DNA from: Bacteroidales bacterium
GTDB lineage: Bacteria; Bacteroidota; Bacteroidia; Bacteroidales; JACABE01
Length of the DNA: 64,000 bases
Assembly: GCA_023251515.1 (NCBI GenBank)
Contig: JAHEYQ010000005.1
Location: 1-64,000 of the forward strand
Reading direction: 5' to 3'
Positions within the stretch are counted from its first letter, which is position 1. Each line of letters opens with the position of its first letter. This document shows, piece by piece, positions 30,778-41,638 of the stretch. The notes under the pieces were generated by a model that had not been told where the DNA came from, did no database searches, and saw nothing but the letters and a program-made list of their open reading frames with translations. Position numbers and translations under genes: made by a program.

Positions 30778-32028
30778 TTACATTGAAGCAGCATCAATCA
30801 TTTCACCTGCGGCATATTCACCTGAATCTAATTTGTGTTTAATTTTAGAAAAAGCATCTAATGTGTATTCTACATCTGCTAACGTGTGCATAGCTGTGGG
30901 TATCAATCTAATAATTATAGTTCCTTTTGGAATTACCGGATATGCGACAATGGAACAAAAAATATTAAAATTTTCGCGAAGATCGAAAGTTAATTGAGTT
31001 GCTTCAGGTACGCTCCCAGATAAAACTACAGGAGTAACAGGTGATTGTGTGTTTCCCAAATTAAAACCTCTTTCTTTTAATCCACCTTGCAATGCGCTTA
31101 CAATTGTCCATAATTTTTCTTTTAATTCAGGACGGGTGCGAATTAATTCCAATCTTTTTAAAGAACCAATAACCAATGGCATAGGTAATGATTTGGCATA
31201 TATTTGCGAGCGAAGATTATACATTAAATATCGTATAATCGTTTCTTCGCCGGCAACAAAAGCTCCAATTCCTGCCATTGATTTTGCGAATGTAGCAAAA
31301 TAAACATCAATACCATCCTGAACCCCTTGTTCCTCACCAGTTCCGGCACCAGTAGCACCCATTGTTCCAAAACCATGTGCATCGTCAACCAATAATCGGA
31401 AATTATATTTCTTTTTCATTTCAACAATGGCTTTCAGGTTTCCCATGTCACCACTCATACCAAAAACACCTTCGGTAATTACTAAAATTCCACCACCAGT
31501 TTCCTGTGCTACTTTTGTTGCTCTTTGTAATTGTTTTTCACAACTTTCCATATTATTATGTGGGAAAACAAATCGTTTTCCCAAATGCAGACGCATACCA
31601 TCAATAATACATGCATGTGCCTCTGAATCATATACAATAACATCTTTACGATCAACCAAAGAATCAATTATTGACACCATTCCCTGATAACCGAAATTTA
31701 ATAGATATGAAGATTCTTTACCAACAAATTCAGCTAATTCATTTTCTAATTGTTCGTGGTATTTAGTTTGGCCCGACATCATTCTTGCACCCATTGGAGC
31801 TGCTAAACCCCAATCCTTTGCAGCTTGTGCATCAGCCTCACGTATTTCTGGCATATTTGCCAATCCCAAATAATTATTTAAACTCCAAACCAATCTTTCT
31901 TTTCCACGAAAATTCATTCTTGTCGAAATTTCACCTTCAAGTTTAGGAAACATGTAATATCCATGTGCTTTCTGAGCATATTGTCCTAATGGACCAAAGT
32001 TTTTCTTGATTTTGTCGAATATATCCAC
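30778..32028 (-). CDS. PLP-dependent alpha-oxoamine synthase family (KBL/AONS/serine palmitoyltransferase-like)
   Basis: NNYLGLANMPEIREA, YDSEAHACIIDGMRL, LLVDDAHGFGTMGATGAGTGEE, TFAKSMAGIGAF. Substrate cannot be assigned from sequence alone. Confidence 0.85.
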   Translation of the reverse strand: MDIFDKIKKNFGPLGQYAQKAHGYYMFPKLEGEISTRMNFRGKERLVWSLNNYLGLANMPEIREADAQAAKDWGLAAPMGARMMSGQTKYHEQLENELAEFVGKESSYLLNFGYQGMVSIIDSLVDRKDVIVYDSEAHACIIDGMRLHLGKRFVFPHNNMESCEKQLQRATKVAQETGGGILVITEGVFGMSGDMGNLKAIVEMKKKYNFRLLVDDAHGFGTMGATGAGTGEEQGVQDGIDVYFATFAKSMAGIGAFVAGEETIIRYLMYNLRSQIYAKSLPMPLVIGSLKRLELIRTRPELKEKLWTIVSALQGGLKERGFNLGNTQSPVTPVVLSGSVPEATQLTFDLRENFNIFCSIVAYPVIPKGTIIIRLIPTAMHTLADVEYTLDAFSKIKHKLDSGEYAAGEMIDAASM

Positions 32029-32225
32029 AACTATTGTTTTTAATTTGTAAATGCTATTTTTTTTGCAAAGGTATCAATTTATATAAAAATAGCGATAGTT
32101 TGAGATGTAAATTTTATATTGAACTTAAAAAATAGATTTTAATTAATCTCAATACTAATTTGCTATTCTAATTAATTAATATATAATAAAGCATTATCTT
32201 TGCTTTCAGATAATTAATTCTATTT

Positions 32226-33521
32226 ATGGAAAAAGAAAAAATCAACATTTTCTGGTTTCGTCGCGATTTAAGGCTTGATGATAATACTGCACTGTTTCAT
32301 GCTCTTCAAAGTAGTAATAAAGTACTTGCGGTTTTTATTTTTGATACGTTTATTATTGATAAGCTTAATGATATAAAGGATGCACGTATTTGGTTTATAT
32401 ATAATGAATTGAAAAATTTAAAAAAATGTATAGAAAAGTACGGCTCTACTTTGCTTATAAAAAAAGGTGTACCAATTGATATTTTTAAAGAAATTACTAC
32501 AAATTATGATGTAGAAAAAGTTTTTGCCAATCGTGATTATGAACCTTTTGCAATTAAAAGAGATAAAATACTGGAAGATTTTTTTAAAAGTTATAACATT
32601 GAATTTCTGCTATTTAAAGATCAAGTAATATTTGAAAAAGACGAAATTTTAAAAAGTGATTCTAAACCCTATACTGTTTTTGGTTTTTATAAAAAAAGCT
32701 GGCTAAAAAAATTTTACGAACAAAATTTAGATATTTGTAAAAGCGAAGGCTTATTACATAATTTACTTATAATGAAGCCGATTAATCTTTTTGATTTATC
32801 CGAAATTGGTTTTTATCCTTCCTATATCAATTTCCCAACAAAAGAAATAGATTTGAATATTATTGATAATTATGATAAAACAAGGGATATTCCTGCATTA
32901 TCAACTAGTGGATTGGGATTGCATTTGCGCTTTGGGACAATAAGTATCCGAAAAGTTTTTCATATTGCTCAGACACATAATGATGTATGGATGAGTGAAT
33001 TGATTTGGCGTGAGTTTTTTATGCAGATATTGCATGCATTTCCATATGTTGAAAATAGTGCATTTAAACCAATTTATAATAACATTGAATGGTTAAACAA
33101 TGAATCAGATTTTGAACATTGGTGCAATGGAAAAACTGGTTATGCGATAGTTGATGCAGGTATGCGCGAATTAAATGCAACAGGATTTATGCACAATAGA
33201 GTTAGAATGGTTGTTGCCAGTTTTTTATGCAAACATTTACTTATCGATTGGCGGTGGGGCGAAGCTTATTTTGCTTCCAAATTGCTTGATTATGAATTGT
33301 CTTCAAATAATGGAAATTGGCAGTGGGCAGCTGGGTGCGGTTGTGATGCTGCACCTTACTTCAGGATTTTTAATCCAATTTCGCAAACACAAAAATTTGA
33401 CCCTCAACTAATTTATGTAAGAAAATGGGTGAAAGAATTCAATGAATTAAGTTATAACTATATGATTGATCATAAATTTGCACGCGAAAGATGTTTGAGC
33501 GTTTATAAAAAAATATTTTAG
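32226..33521 (+). CDS. phr: Deoxyribodipyrimidine photo-lyase / cryptochrome family
   Basis: INIFWFRRDLRLDDNTAL, WMSELIWREFFMQIL, VDAGMRELNATGFMHNRVRMVVASFL, NNGNWQWAAGCGCDAAPYFRIFNP. Confidence 0.96.
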   Translation: MEKEKINIFWFRRDLRLDDNTALFHALQSSNKVLAVFIFDTFIIDKLNDIKDARIWFIYNELKNLKKCIEKYGSTLLIKKGVPIDIFKEITTNYDVEKVFANRDYEPFAIKRDKILEDFFKSYNIEFLLFKDQVIFEKDEILKSDSKPYTVFGFYKKSWLKKFYEQNLDICKSEGLLHNLLIMKPINLFDLSEIGFYPSYINFPTKEIDLNIIDNYDKTRDIPALSTSGLGLHLRFGTISIRKVFHIAQTHNDVWMSELIWREFFMQILHAFPYVENSAFKPIYNNIEWLNNESDFEHWCNGKTGYAIVDAGMRELNATGFMHNRVRMVVASFLCKHLLIDWRWGEAYFASKLLDYELSSNNGNWQWAAGCGCDAAPYFRIFNPISQTQKFDPQLIYVRKWVKEFNELSYNYMIDHKFARERCLSVYKKIF

Positions 33522-33552
33522 AATATAATAAATTGATATTGATACATATAAC

Positions 33553-33590
33553 AAAAAAGAGATTGTTGTTTAAACAGCAATCTCTTTTTT
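33553..33590. terminator. Bidirectional terminator between convergent phr and THX genes
   Basis: aaaaaagagattgttgtttaaacagcaatctctttttt. Confidence 0.85.
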
Positions 33591-33594
33591 GATA

Positions 33595-33780
33595 TTAAGC
33601 AGTTGGTTCTGCTTCTTTCTTTTTTGTTTTTTTAGCGGGCATTTTTTCAATTTTTATTTCTTCTACATGCTTTTCATCTTTTGAATCTAACACAGTTTTC
33701 TTTTTATTTTTTGGACGTTTAACTCCTGTAGTTCCCAAGATTATTTTGCCCCTTCTGGTTTTTTTGTCACCTTTTCCCAT
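33595..33780 (-). CDS. 30S ribosomal protein THX-like
   Basis: 61-aa basic protein starting MGKGDKKTRRGKIILGTTGVKRPKNKKK, the THX N-terminal pattern; flanked by a terminator. Confidence 0.85.
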   Translation of the reverse strand: MGKGDKKTRRGKIILGTTGVKRPKNKKKTVLDSKDEKHVEEIKIEKMPAKKTKKKEAEPTA

Positions 33781-33873
33781 AAACTTATTATTGTTTAATT
33801 AATTAAATTGATTAAAATCGTTGTAAAGGTAGTAAATATAATTGATACATTTAAATAATTGAAAAATAAAATT

Positions 33874-34572
33874 TTACAATGTCCATCCTTTTCTTGCAAA
33901 GTATTCGTTGATGATTTTGTCAGACATTCTGATAACATTACTAAACCAATTGATTTTGATTTCAAAAATTTCTTCTTCAGTAAGTTGCCAACTTATTTTT
34001 GAATTTCTGATTTTTTCGCTCAAATAAAATACTGACATTGCTGCTGAAACAGAAATATTAAAACTTTCAGTAAATCCATACATTGGAATTTTCACAAAAG
34101 CATCTGCATTTTCCATTGCAATTTTTGACAGGCCCTCTCTTTCTGTACCAAATACCAGTGCAATTTTTTCATCTACATTCAAATCATTAATTATCATATC
34201 ATTGGTATGAGGTGTTGTTGCAATTATTTTATATCCATTATTTCGTAATTTTTCAAATGCTTGAAGCGTATTGTGCTCTTTTGTATTATATTTATTCATA
34301 CTCAGCCATTTTGCCGATCCAAGTTCAACGTCAGGATTGAGTTCATATAAATATCTGTTTTCGATAATATGAACATCCTGGATTCCAAAGCAATAGCAAG
34401 TACGAAGAATCGCACTGGCGTTTTGTGATTGGAAAATATCTTCTAAAACTACAGTTAAATGTCGTGTTCTTTGCAAAACAATCTCATTGATTTTATTTTT
34501 TTTGTTATCTGAAACGAAATTACTCAAATATTCACTTAATTCCTTTTTCTGATCTATACGTAAAGCTTTCAT
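33874..34572 (-). CDS. TrmH/SpoU-family RNA methyltransferase
   Basis: IALVFGTEREGLSKIAMENADAFVKIPMYGFTESFNISVSAAMSVFYLSEKIR. Confidence 0.92.
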   Translation of the reverse strand: MKALRIDQKKELSEYLSNFVSDNKKNKINEIVLQRTRHLTVVLEDIFQSQNASAILRTCYCFGIQDVHIIENRYLYELNPDVELGSAKWLSMNKYNTKEHNTLQAFEKLRNNGYKIIATTPHTNDMIINDLNVDEKIALVFGTEREGLSKIAMENADAFVKIPMYGFTESFNISVSAAMSVFYLSEKIRNSKISWQLTEEEIFEIKINWFSNVIRMSDKIINEYFARKGWTL

Positions 34573-34596
34573 TTAAAATTAAAAATCTTATTTTGA

Positions 34597-35178
34597 TTAA
34601 TTAACTGGTTTATAGATAAATCTGTATGGTAAGTGTGCATCTTCTTCCGCATAATCAACTCCTACCCTTTTGGTTGTTTTTATATTTTCTTCATTTATAT
34701 TCAATCCTCTATCTTCAATCCAAATAGTGCTTCCATACAAATTAATACCTGATTGTGAATAGTGTATTCCGAGTGCTTTACTTAATTTACCAGGTCCATC
34801 AAGTTTATATTTATTCAAATCAGCAATTTTAATTCTTTCGGCAATTGTTTCAAGTCCTTCAGTGGCGGTTAAACCTCTTATTAAAACTGCATGTGGAATA
34901 TTTTCTTTGTTACTAACAACATTAAATAGCGAATACATTCCATAACATAAATATACATAGGCAATTCCACCTTCTTTGTACATCATTTCTGTACGAGCTG
35001 TTCTGTGATTATTGTAAGCATGTGATGCTTTATCTGTAACTCCGGCATATGCCTCTGTTTCTGTAATATAACCACCACAAATACTCCCGTTGAAGTTAGT
35101 GAAAAGATATTTTCCCAACAGGCTTTTTGCTACATCAACCACATTTTCATTTAGATAAAAGTCTTTATTTAATTTCAC
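34597..35178 (-). CDS. mpg: DNA-3-methyladenine glycosylase (AAG/Mpg family)
   Basis: ITETEAYAGVTDKASHAYNNHRTARTEMMYKEGGIAYVYLCYGMYSLFNVVSN; LDGPGKLSKALGI. Confidence 0.93.
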   Translation of the reverse strand: MKLNKDFYLNENVVDVAKSLLGKYLFTNFNGSICGGYITETEAYAGVTDKASHAYNNHRTARTEMMYKEGGIAYVYLCYGMYSLFNVVSNKENIPHAVLIRGLTATEGLETIAERIKIADLNKYKLDGPGKLSKALGIHYSQSGINLYGSTIWIEDRGLNINEENIKTTKRVGVDYAEEDAHLPYRFIYKPVN

Positions 35179-35327
35179 TATTCTTTTAAAAATTTAAAAA
35201 GCAAATTTAAAAAAAAATTAAAAACAAGATATGTATTGTATTCATTTTATTTCTTTAATTCCAGAAATTATCCAAAAACTAATTATCAATTATTTAATCA
35301 AATATAATTATTGGCTTTTTTAAGTTT

Positions 35328-38300
35328 CTAAAAATTAAGCATTTTATTTAGTAAATTTAATAAATCTGCTTTCATAAATGGTTTAGAAATATAATGAGTA
35401 CATCCTGCTTTTAAATATTCTTCTTTATGCCCAGTCATTGCATTTGCAGTAAATGCAGCTATTGGAGTTTTATTATTTATTGATTTTTCTCTGATATATT
35501 TTACAGCTTCCATTCCATTAATGCCAGCTTTTAAGCTTATATCCATCAAAATAGCATCATATTTTATTAAATCAATGTTTTTCAAAGCAGCTTCAGCAGA
35601 ATCAACTATACTTAAATCACAAAAATTTTTCAGAATAAATTTCACCAATTTTCTGCTATCTTCATCATCTTCAACCACAAGAACTTTTTTATTTTTTGAA
35701 TTTGGAAATGTAATTTTTTCAGTTTTGTTTTGCTTTAAATTATTTTCAGTAATAACTTCATGATCAACTGCAGGAAGCCATAGAGTAAAGACAGAACCTT
35801 TATTCAATTGACTTTCAACAGTTATATTCCCACCCATTAGTTTTGCAAAACGAAGTGAAATGTTTAAACCTAAACCTGTTCCTTCATAAGCACGTGACGT
35901 ACCTTCACTTGCTTGTCTGAACTCTTCAAAAATCAAATTCAAATGTTTTTTGTCAATTCCAATTCCGGTATCATGTACTTCAACGCAAGCAAATTCTTTA
36001 TTATCAATAATATGATAAATTGTTTTTATTGTAATTTTACCCTCTTTAGTAAATTTTATAGCATTATTTATCAAATTGTTTAATATTTTATTTACTAGAT
36101 TTTCATCAAGAATTGCAAACATATTATCGTATGAAATTTCAGAAATTAATAGCAAGTCTTTCTTTTTTGCCATAGCTACAAAAAGATTAAAGCTCTCTTT
36201 TGATAAAAGATTTAAATCCTTTTTATGTAAATCTAATTTACTAGAATCAGTTTCAATTAGCGATAAATCAAGTATAGAATTAAGTGTATGCATCAATCGT
36301 GTTCCACTTGAATGAATTGTCTCGGCCATCATTTGATAGCTTTCATCTTCAATATCATCTTTCATTAGTTCTGCAAAACCTAAAATTCCATTTAAAGGAG
36401 TTCTGATTTCATGGCTCATATTAGCTAATAATCTCGATTTTAACAAACTAACCTGTTCGGCTTTTTCTTTAGCTTCAATTAATTCCGAAATCATTTTTTT
36501 TCTTTCACTAATGTCCTCACCAACACCTATATAATGTGTTGTTTCATTTTTCTCATTTTTTATGGGAGAAATAATAGTTGATACCCAATATAATTCGCCA
36601 TTTTTCTTTTTGCTTAAAAATTCACCTTGCCATTCTTTTTCATTTGAAAACTTATCCCATAAATCTTTAAATTCTTCTTTTTCAATTGTTTTTGGTAGTT
36701 CTTCTCTAATATTTTTACCAATAATTTCAATTGATGTGTAACCAGTTATTTTTAAGAAAATTGGATTAACATACTCAATTTTTCCTTTTTTATCTGTTAT
36801 GATTATAATTGCTGGACTTTGTTCAATTCCCATCGAAAGTTGACGAATCTTTTCTTCATCATTTTTTCGTTGTACTATTTTCCAAACGGTATCCATCATT
36901 AATTTTAATTGCATTATATCAGTATCATCATAATTTCCATCTTTGTTAGCTACGCCAACTGTTGCAACTATCTTGTTGTCAATAAAGACTGGAATGCCTA
37001 AAAAATTATATAATACAGAATGACCTGAAGGGTATCCTTTTTTTAATTCATCTGATAACTGAAAATTATTGTCAATAATGGGTTTTCTTTGTCTTATAGC
37101 TTCACCCCAAAAGCCAATATTATCTAAATAATAAGATCTCGTATTTTCTGAGGCATTAATATCACATTCTTTTAAAACATTCTTTGACCATGAATTTCTT
37201 TTAAATAATTTTGTTTCTTCGTCATAATGATAAATAAAACCTATCTTACTGTTAGTTAGCAATACAGCTTCTTCAAGTGCTAAATCTAATAATTCTTGAA
37301 TTGTATCAAATTTACTTTGAGATATTCTTAATAAACCTTTTAATCGTTGTTCATTCTTTTTTATAATATTTTGACTAGCAATTTTTTCCCGATTCTGAAT
37401 TGCAATAGCAATAATATCAGCAATCTGACATGCAAAATTTATTTCATCAGATTCCCATTTGTGTTCTTTATTAATATATTCAAAACAAACTATCCCCATT
37501 GTTTTTCCTGATACAATGATAGATGCATCTAACAATGATTTAATATTTAACGGGATTAGGTATTTCTCCGATAAACCTTTTGTTCTTTCATCATTTATTG
37601 GATTATTTGCATCTATATATTTCGAATTAAGAAATGCTTTAAATTCATTTTTATGTTCGTTTCTATTTATAGGATTATTTTCAATATGTGTTTGCTTTAA
37701 ATTATTATATAAATCACTACACGTCAATTTTTCTGAATCATCATCTAAAAGCCATATGCTTACTTGACTTATTCCAAAAGTTTTTGCAATATTTTCTGTT
37801 ATAATGTATGAAAACTCATTAATACTTCCATTTGATTGAAATGGAGAGATAGAGAGCTCGGCAATCAAATTCTTCTGTTTTTCAATCCGATCTAACATAC
37901 AATTAAGTTCATCCTTTGCTCTTTTCATATCAGTAATATCTCTGCCAAATACTACTAAACCTTTTTTTGTGTTATCCTGATTAAATAAAGGAATTTTAAT
38001 CACATCAAAATATTTTAAATTTCCGCTACTATCAGGTATAATTTCTTCACTTCTGCTTGCGTTCTTTTTTAAATAGGCATTTTCATCTGATTCTGCACAA
38101 TTTTTAAAAGATTCTTTGAAAATATCTGAAGTATATTCTGCTAATTCGACATCAGTTTTGAAATAATATTCAGCTTTTTCAAGATCAAATACTTTCAAAA
38201 TAGAATCATTTGCAGTAATCCATCTACCCATTTCATCTTTAAAACATATACTATCAGGTGTTGCATTAATTAATGTTAATAATTTTTCTTCATTGTCTTT

Positions 38301-40361
38301 AATTTGTTTAAATGCTGATTTTAGTTCAGTTATGTCAGACATGGCTAATATTATACTTTTTCTATCATTTAATAGTAATGGTTTAATGCTAACTTTCAGC
38401 CATTTATTTACAATTGACTCGTCGACCAATACTGTTAATTCAGATTCGAAATCTTTAAACTCTTTAAATTCATTTAGTGCATTTTCAATATTGATGTTAA
38501 TTAAACAATTTTTACATGCTATGCCTTTTCCACATTCTGATTTTTCAAAAAATCTATTATAACAGTCAATAATTTCACCACATTTTTTATCAATTAGTTC
38601 TTCTTTCTTTTTATTAAATAAATCTTCTGAAGCTGGATTGGCATATGAAATGCTTTTTTCTTCATCAATTACCAACATGGCGATTGGGGAGGAATGTAAA
38701 ATATTATTTAAGTTATCTCTTTCTTTAATAACTAATTTTTCAGCATTTTTTCTTTCTGTTATATAATTTGAAATACTTAATATTCCTTGTTTTCCATTAG
38801 GCAATAAAACTCTTTTTTCATAAAGTTCAACATTATGCGAGCTTCCATCTTTATTAATACTTTCAACCTCCTGAATTAGTGTATTCCCTAAAAGTATTTT
38901 TTTTATATTTTCTTCTACAATATAATGAAATTCAGGTTTAATAAAAGCTTTTACGCTATGATTAATCAATTCTTCTCTCAAATATCCGGAACTTTTGCAA
39001 ATCATATCATTTGCTTCTAAAATTATCCCGTTTTCATCTTCTAAAATGATACCAGTAGGAGCTATTGAAAAAAGAGTACGATATCGTTCTTCACTTTCAA
39101 TTAGCAACTTACGAGCTTTTCTTCTATTTTCCTGCATTCCAATAGCAGTTGCAATAATTGTAATAAATTGCTCATGTTCAATAGTTGGAACAATATCTTC
39201 TTGAAAAACAGCACATAAAGAACCCAATGATTCACCTTCACATTCAACTGATTTCCCAATATAAGTTAGAAGTTTATAGGGCTTTACATTTGGATCTGTT
39301 GAGTAATAATGTGTATTTTGCAAATCTCTAACAATAAACATCTTATTTGAATTTTTCAAAATTACATCATAGCAAATATGACCATCTGGTTTATCAATTG
39401 GACTGTAATCAGGAGGTGTATTCCATTGACCTATTGAACATAACATGCCATCAGTAATTCTATTATATAAGGTACAACTAGCCCCTAGAAGTTCACCAAA
39501 AATTCCAGTTAATTGTTCAATATTTTCTTCATAAGAAGTCCCTAAATTTGCCAAGCAATTGTTTAATTTTATTAACTGATTTTGAGACTTTTTGCGTTCA
39601 CTAATATCTCTAACTACTGCCAAAACTCTTTTAATTCCATTTATTTCAGCAACCTTTAATGAAACCTCAACCCAAAATAACTCATTATTTTTCTTTTTTG
39701 CTAACCATTCAAAAATCTGAACTCCTTCATTTATCGATTTTTTTATTAATTCTTGAGCATATTTTTCAGTATAAAGATCTATGGAGGCACTTAAGAGACC
39801 TGTTTCTGAATTAATTAGTAGGTTTTTATCTTCATACCCAAACATTTTTAAAGCAGATTCATTTAAATCAATTATTAAACTTGTTTCGATGTTGTGAATA
39901 AAAATTGCTTCAAGAGTTGAATTGAAAATTGTTTTATAGCTATTTTCACTTTCAATTAGTTTTTTTTCAATTTCTAATTTCTTTAATAATTCAGCTTGTT
40001 GTTTAAGAGCATTAACTATTGAATTTCCAATACGTTTTATATTATCTTTTAACACATAATCTATTGCTCCTGCTTTCATACATTCTACTGCAATATCTTC
40101 GTTTTGAGAGCCTGTTACTATTATTAAAGGAATATTTATATTGCTTTCTTTTAAAATTTCAATCGCATCTAAACCTGTAAAAGATGGAAGACTATAGTCA
40201 GATATAATAATCTCTGGGTTAAAAGATTGTAAACAATTAATATAATCAGATTTATTATCCGTTTTACAAAAATCAGCTAATGAAATTGTTTTTTTTATTT
40301 CTCTTACTATTATTTCATAATCAGTATTAGAATCTTCAATAATTAATACTTTTGTATTCAT
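35328..40361 (-). CDS. Giant hybrid sensor histidine kinase: REC-PAS-GAF-PAS-PAS-PAS-GAF-GAF-PAS-HisKA-HATPase-REC
   Basis: N-terminal REC (VLIIEDSNTDYEIIV), repeated PAS/GAF-type segments, HisKA LLANMSHEIRTPLNGILGFAE, HATPase GTGLGLNISLRFAKLMGG, C-terminal REC VLVVEDDEDSRKLV...DAILMDISL. Confidence 0.92.
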   Translation of the reverse strand: MNTKVLIIEDSNTDYEIIVREIKKTISLADFCKTDNKSDYINCLQSFNPEIIISDYSLPSFTGLDAIEILKESNINIPLIIVTGSQNEDIAVECMKAGAIDYVLKDNIKRIGNSIVNALKQQAELLKKLEIEKKLIESENSYKTIFNSTLEAIFIHNIETSLIIDLNESALKMFGYEDKNLLINSETGLLSASIDLYTEKYAQELIKKSINEGVQIFEWLAKKKNNELFWVEVSLKVAEINGIKRVLAVVRDISERKKSQNQLIKLNNCLANLGTSYEENIEQLTGIFGELLGASCTLYNRITDGMLCSIGQWNTPPDYSPIDKPDGHICYDVILKNSNKMFIVRDLQNTHYYSTDPNVKPYKLLTYIGKSVECEGESLGSLCAVFQEDIVPTIEHEQFITIIATAIGMQENRRKARKLLIESEERYRTLFSIAPTGIILEDENGIILEANDMICKSSGYLREELINHSVKAFIKPEFHYIVEENIKKILLGNTLIQEVESINKDGSSHNVELYEKRVLLPNGKQGILSISNYITERKNAEKLVIKERDNLNNILHSSPIAMLVIDEEKSISYANPASEDLFNKKKEELIDKKCGEIIDCYNRFFEKSECGKGIACKNCLININIENALNEFKEFKDFESELTVLVDESIVNKWLKVSIKPLLLNDRKSIILAMSDITELKSAFKQIKDNEEKLLTLINATPDSICFKDEMGRWITANDSILKVFDLEKAEYYFKTDVELAEYTSDIFKESFKNCAESDENAYLKKNASRSEEIIPDSSGNLKYFDVIKIPLFNQDNTKKGLVVFGRDITDMKRAKDELNCMLDRIEKQKNLIAELSISPFQSNGSINEFSYIITENIAKTFGISQVSIWLLDDDSEKLTCSDLYNNLKQTHIENNPINRNEHKNEFKAFLNSKYIDANNPINDERTKGLSEKYLIPLNIKSLLDASIIVSGKTMGIVCFEYINKEHKWESDEINFACQIADIIAIAIQNREKIASQNIIKKNEQRLKGLLRISQSKFDTIQELLDLALEEAVLLTNSKIGFIYHYDEETKLFKRNSWSKNVLKECDINASENTRSYYLDNIGFWGEAIRQRKPIIDNNFQLSDELKKGYPSGHSVLYNFLGIPVFIDNKIVATVGVANKDGNYDDTDIMQLKLMMDTVWKIVQRKNDEEKIRQLSMGIEQSPAIIIITDKKGKIEYVNPIFLKITGYTSIEIIGKNIREELPKTIEKEEFKDLWDKFSNEKEWQGEFLSKKKNGELYWVSTIISPIKNEKNETTHYIGVGEDISERKKMISELIEAKEKAEQVSLLKSRLLANMSHEIRTPLNGILGFAELMKDDIEDESYQMMAETIHSSGTRLMHTLNSILDLSLIETDSSKLDLHKKDLNLLSKESFNLFVAMAKKKDLLLISEISYDNMFAILDENLVNKILNNLINNAIKFTKEGKITIKTIYHIIDNKEFACVEVHDTGIGIDKKHLNLIFEEFRQASEGTSRAYEGTGLGLNISLRFAKLMGGNITVESQLNKGSVFTLWLPAVDHEVITENNLKQNKTEKITFPNSKNKKVLVVEDDEDSRKLVKFILKNFCDLSIVDSAEAALKNIDLIKYDAILMDISLKAGINGMEAVKYIREKSINNKTPIAAFTANAMTGHKEEYLKAGCTHYISKPFMKADLLNLLNKMLNF

Positions 40362-40401
40362 TAAGTTATAAACTAAATAGTTGATTTGTTTGAAGAATTA
40401 A

Positions 40402-41136
40402 TTAAAATGGCATGATACTTAAACCGACAGAAATTGGAAATATTTGAGGACCTTTGCCTTTTTCAAATATTTTTGATAAAGAATAATAGGTCATTAAATT
40501 AAATCTACCATAACCTATTCGTCCAATAATACCATAATTCCAATTTGAAACATTTCTTATATTACTTTTTTTAATAACAACTTGCTCTGAAGTATTTTCA
40601 ATAACATCTTCTCCTTTATATTTTGTATGATTACTTACGTTATATCCAATTTTAAAACCCAAAGAAGCTCTGAATCTTTTGTTTCGTTCAGCCCTTGTCT
40701 TAAATCTTAATTCGATAGGTATATCTATATAGGAAAGATTTATTTTATTAATTTTATATTCAACCGTTTTCTGGTAATAATTCCCTAAAGTTGTAAATAT
40801 CGTATTTCCAGTAGGTTGATTAGATTGATTTCGCTCTAATACAGGAATTGCATCACTGTATAAATTATGTGAACTAAGACCAATTCCTAATGCAATACTA
40901 AAATTTGTTGTTTTAATAGGACGATTCAACATTGCATACATGTTCACACCCTGATTTATTGCTCTAACATTTACATTTGAAGGAATTTCTTGCCAAAAGT
41001 CGTGATAAATATCAAAAATTATTAAGTCTTTCCCCTGATTTTTTTCTTTTGTAAATGTAATTGTATCTTGTGAACTAGCTCTTAAAGAGATAAATAGTAT
41101 AAATAAAAATAAATAATAGATTTTCATATCGAACAT
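40402..41136 (-). CDS. Outer-membrane beta-barrel protein (PorT-like fold), signal peptide
   Basis: Signal peptide and alternating amphipathic strands (FSIALGIGLSSHNLY, FRASLGFKIGYNVSN, YGIIGRIGYGRFNLM). Confidence 0.65.
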   Translation of the reverse strand: MFDMKIYYLFLFILFISLRASSQDTITFTKEKNQGKDLIIFDIYHDFWQEIPSNVNVRAINQGVNMYAMLNRPIKTTNFSIALGIGLSSHNLYSDAIPVLERNQSNQPTGNTIFTTLGNYYQKTVEYKINKINLSYIDIPIELRFKTRAERNKRFRASLGFKIGYNVSNHTKYKGEDVIENTSEQVVIKKSNIRNVSNWNYGIIGRIGYGRFNLMTYYSLSKIFEKGKGPQIFPISVGLSIMPF

Positions 41137-41218
41137 TTTGTAATTTATAGAACAAAGATAAGTAATTTTGCAAATAAAACCTTATTTTATGAGGATTGTT
41201 TAGAAATAAATTTTATTT

Positions 41219-41635
41219 ATGATTACTAAAAAAATTGCAGTTGATTTTGATGGAACAATTGTAGAAAATAAATATCCTGATATTGGTGAAGAACAATTAT
41301 TTGCATTTGCAACTTTAAAAGAATTGCAAAAACAAGGACATCGCTTGATTTTGTGGACTTATCGTAGCGGAAAAAGTTTATTTGAAGCAATTAATTATTG
41401 CAAAGAAAATGGAGTTGAGTTTTATGCAATAAACAAGAATTATCCTGAAGAAAAATTTGATGATAGCATTAGTCGAAAAATTGATGCGGATATATACATT
41501 GATGATAAAAATATTGGTGGATTTTTAGGTTGGAGTAAAATATGGGAATTGCTTGGAAATGAATCTATTGATTCCAAAGCTGAATTCTTTCGTAAGAAAA
41601 AAACAAAATCAATTTTTTCATTTTTTAAAAAATAA
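41219..41635 (+). CDS. BT0820-type HAD hydrolase
   Basis: IAVDFDGTIVENKYPDIGEEQLFAFATLKELQKQGHRLILWTYRSG...DIYIDDKNIGG. Confidence 0.88.
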   Translation: MITKKIAVDFDGTIVENKYPDIGEEQLFAFATLKELQKQGHRLILWTYRSGKSLFEAINYCKENGVEFYAINKNYPEEKFDDSISRKIDADIYIDDKNIGGFLGWSKIWELLGNESIDSKAEFFRKKKTKSIFSFFKK

Positions 41636-41638
41636 TAA

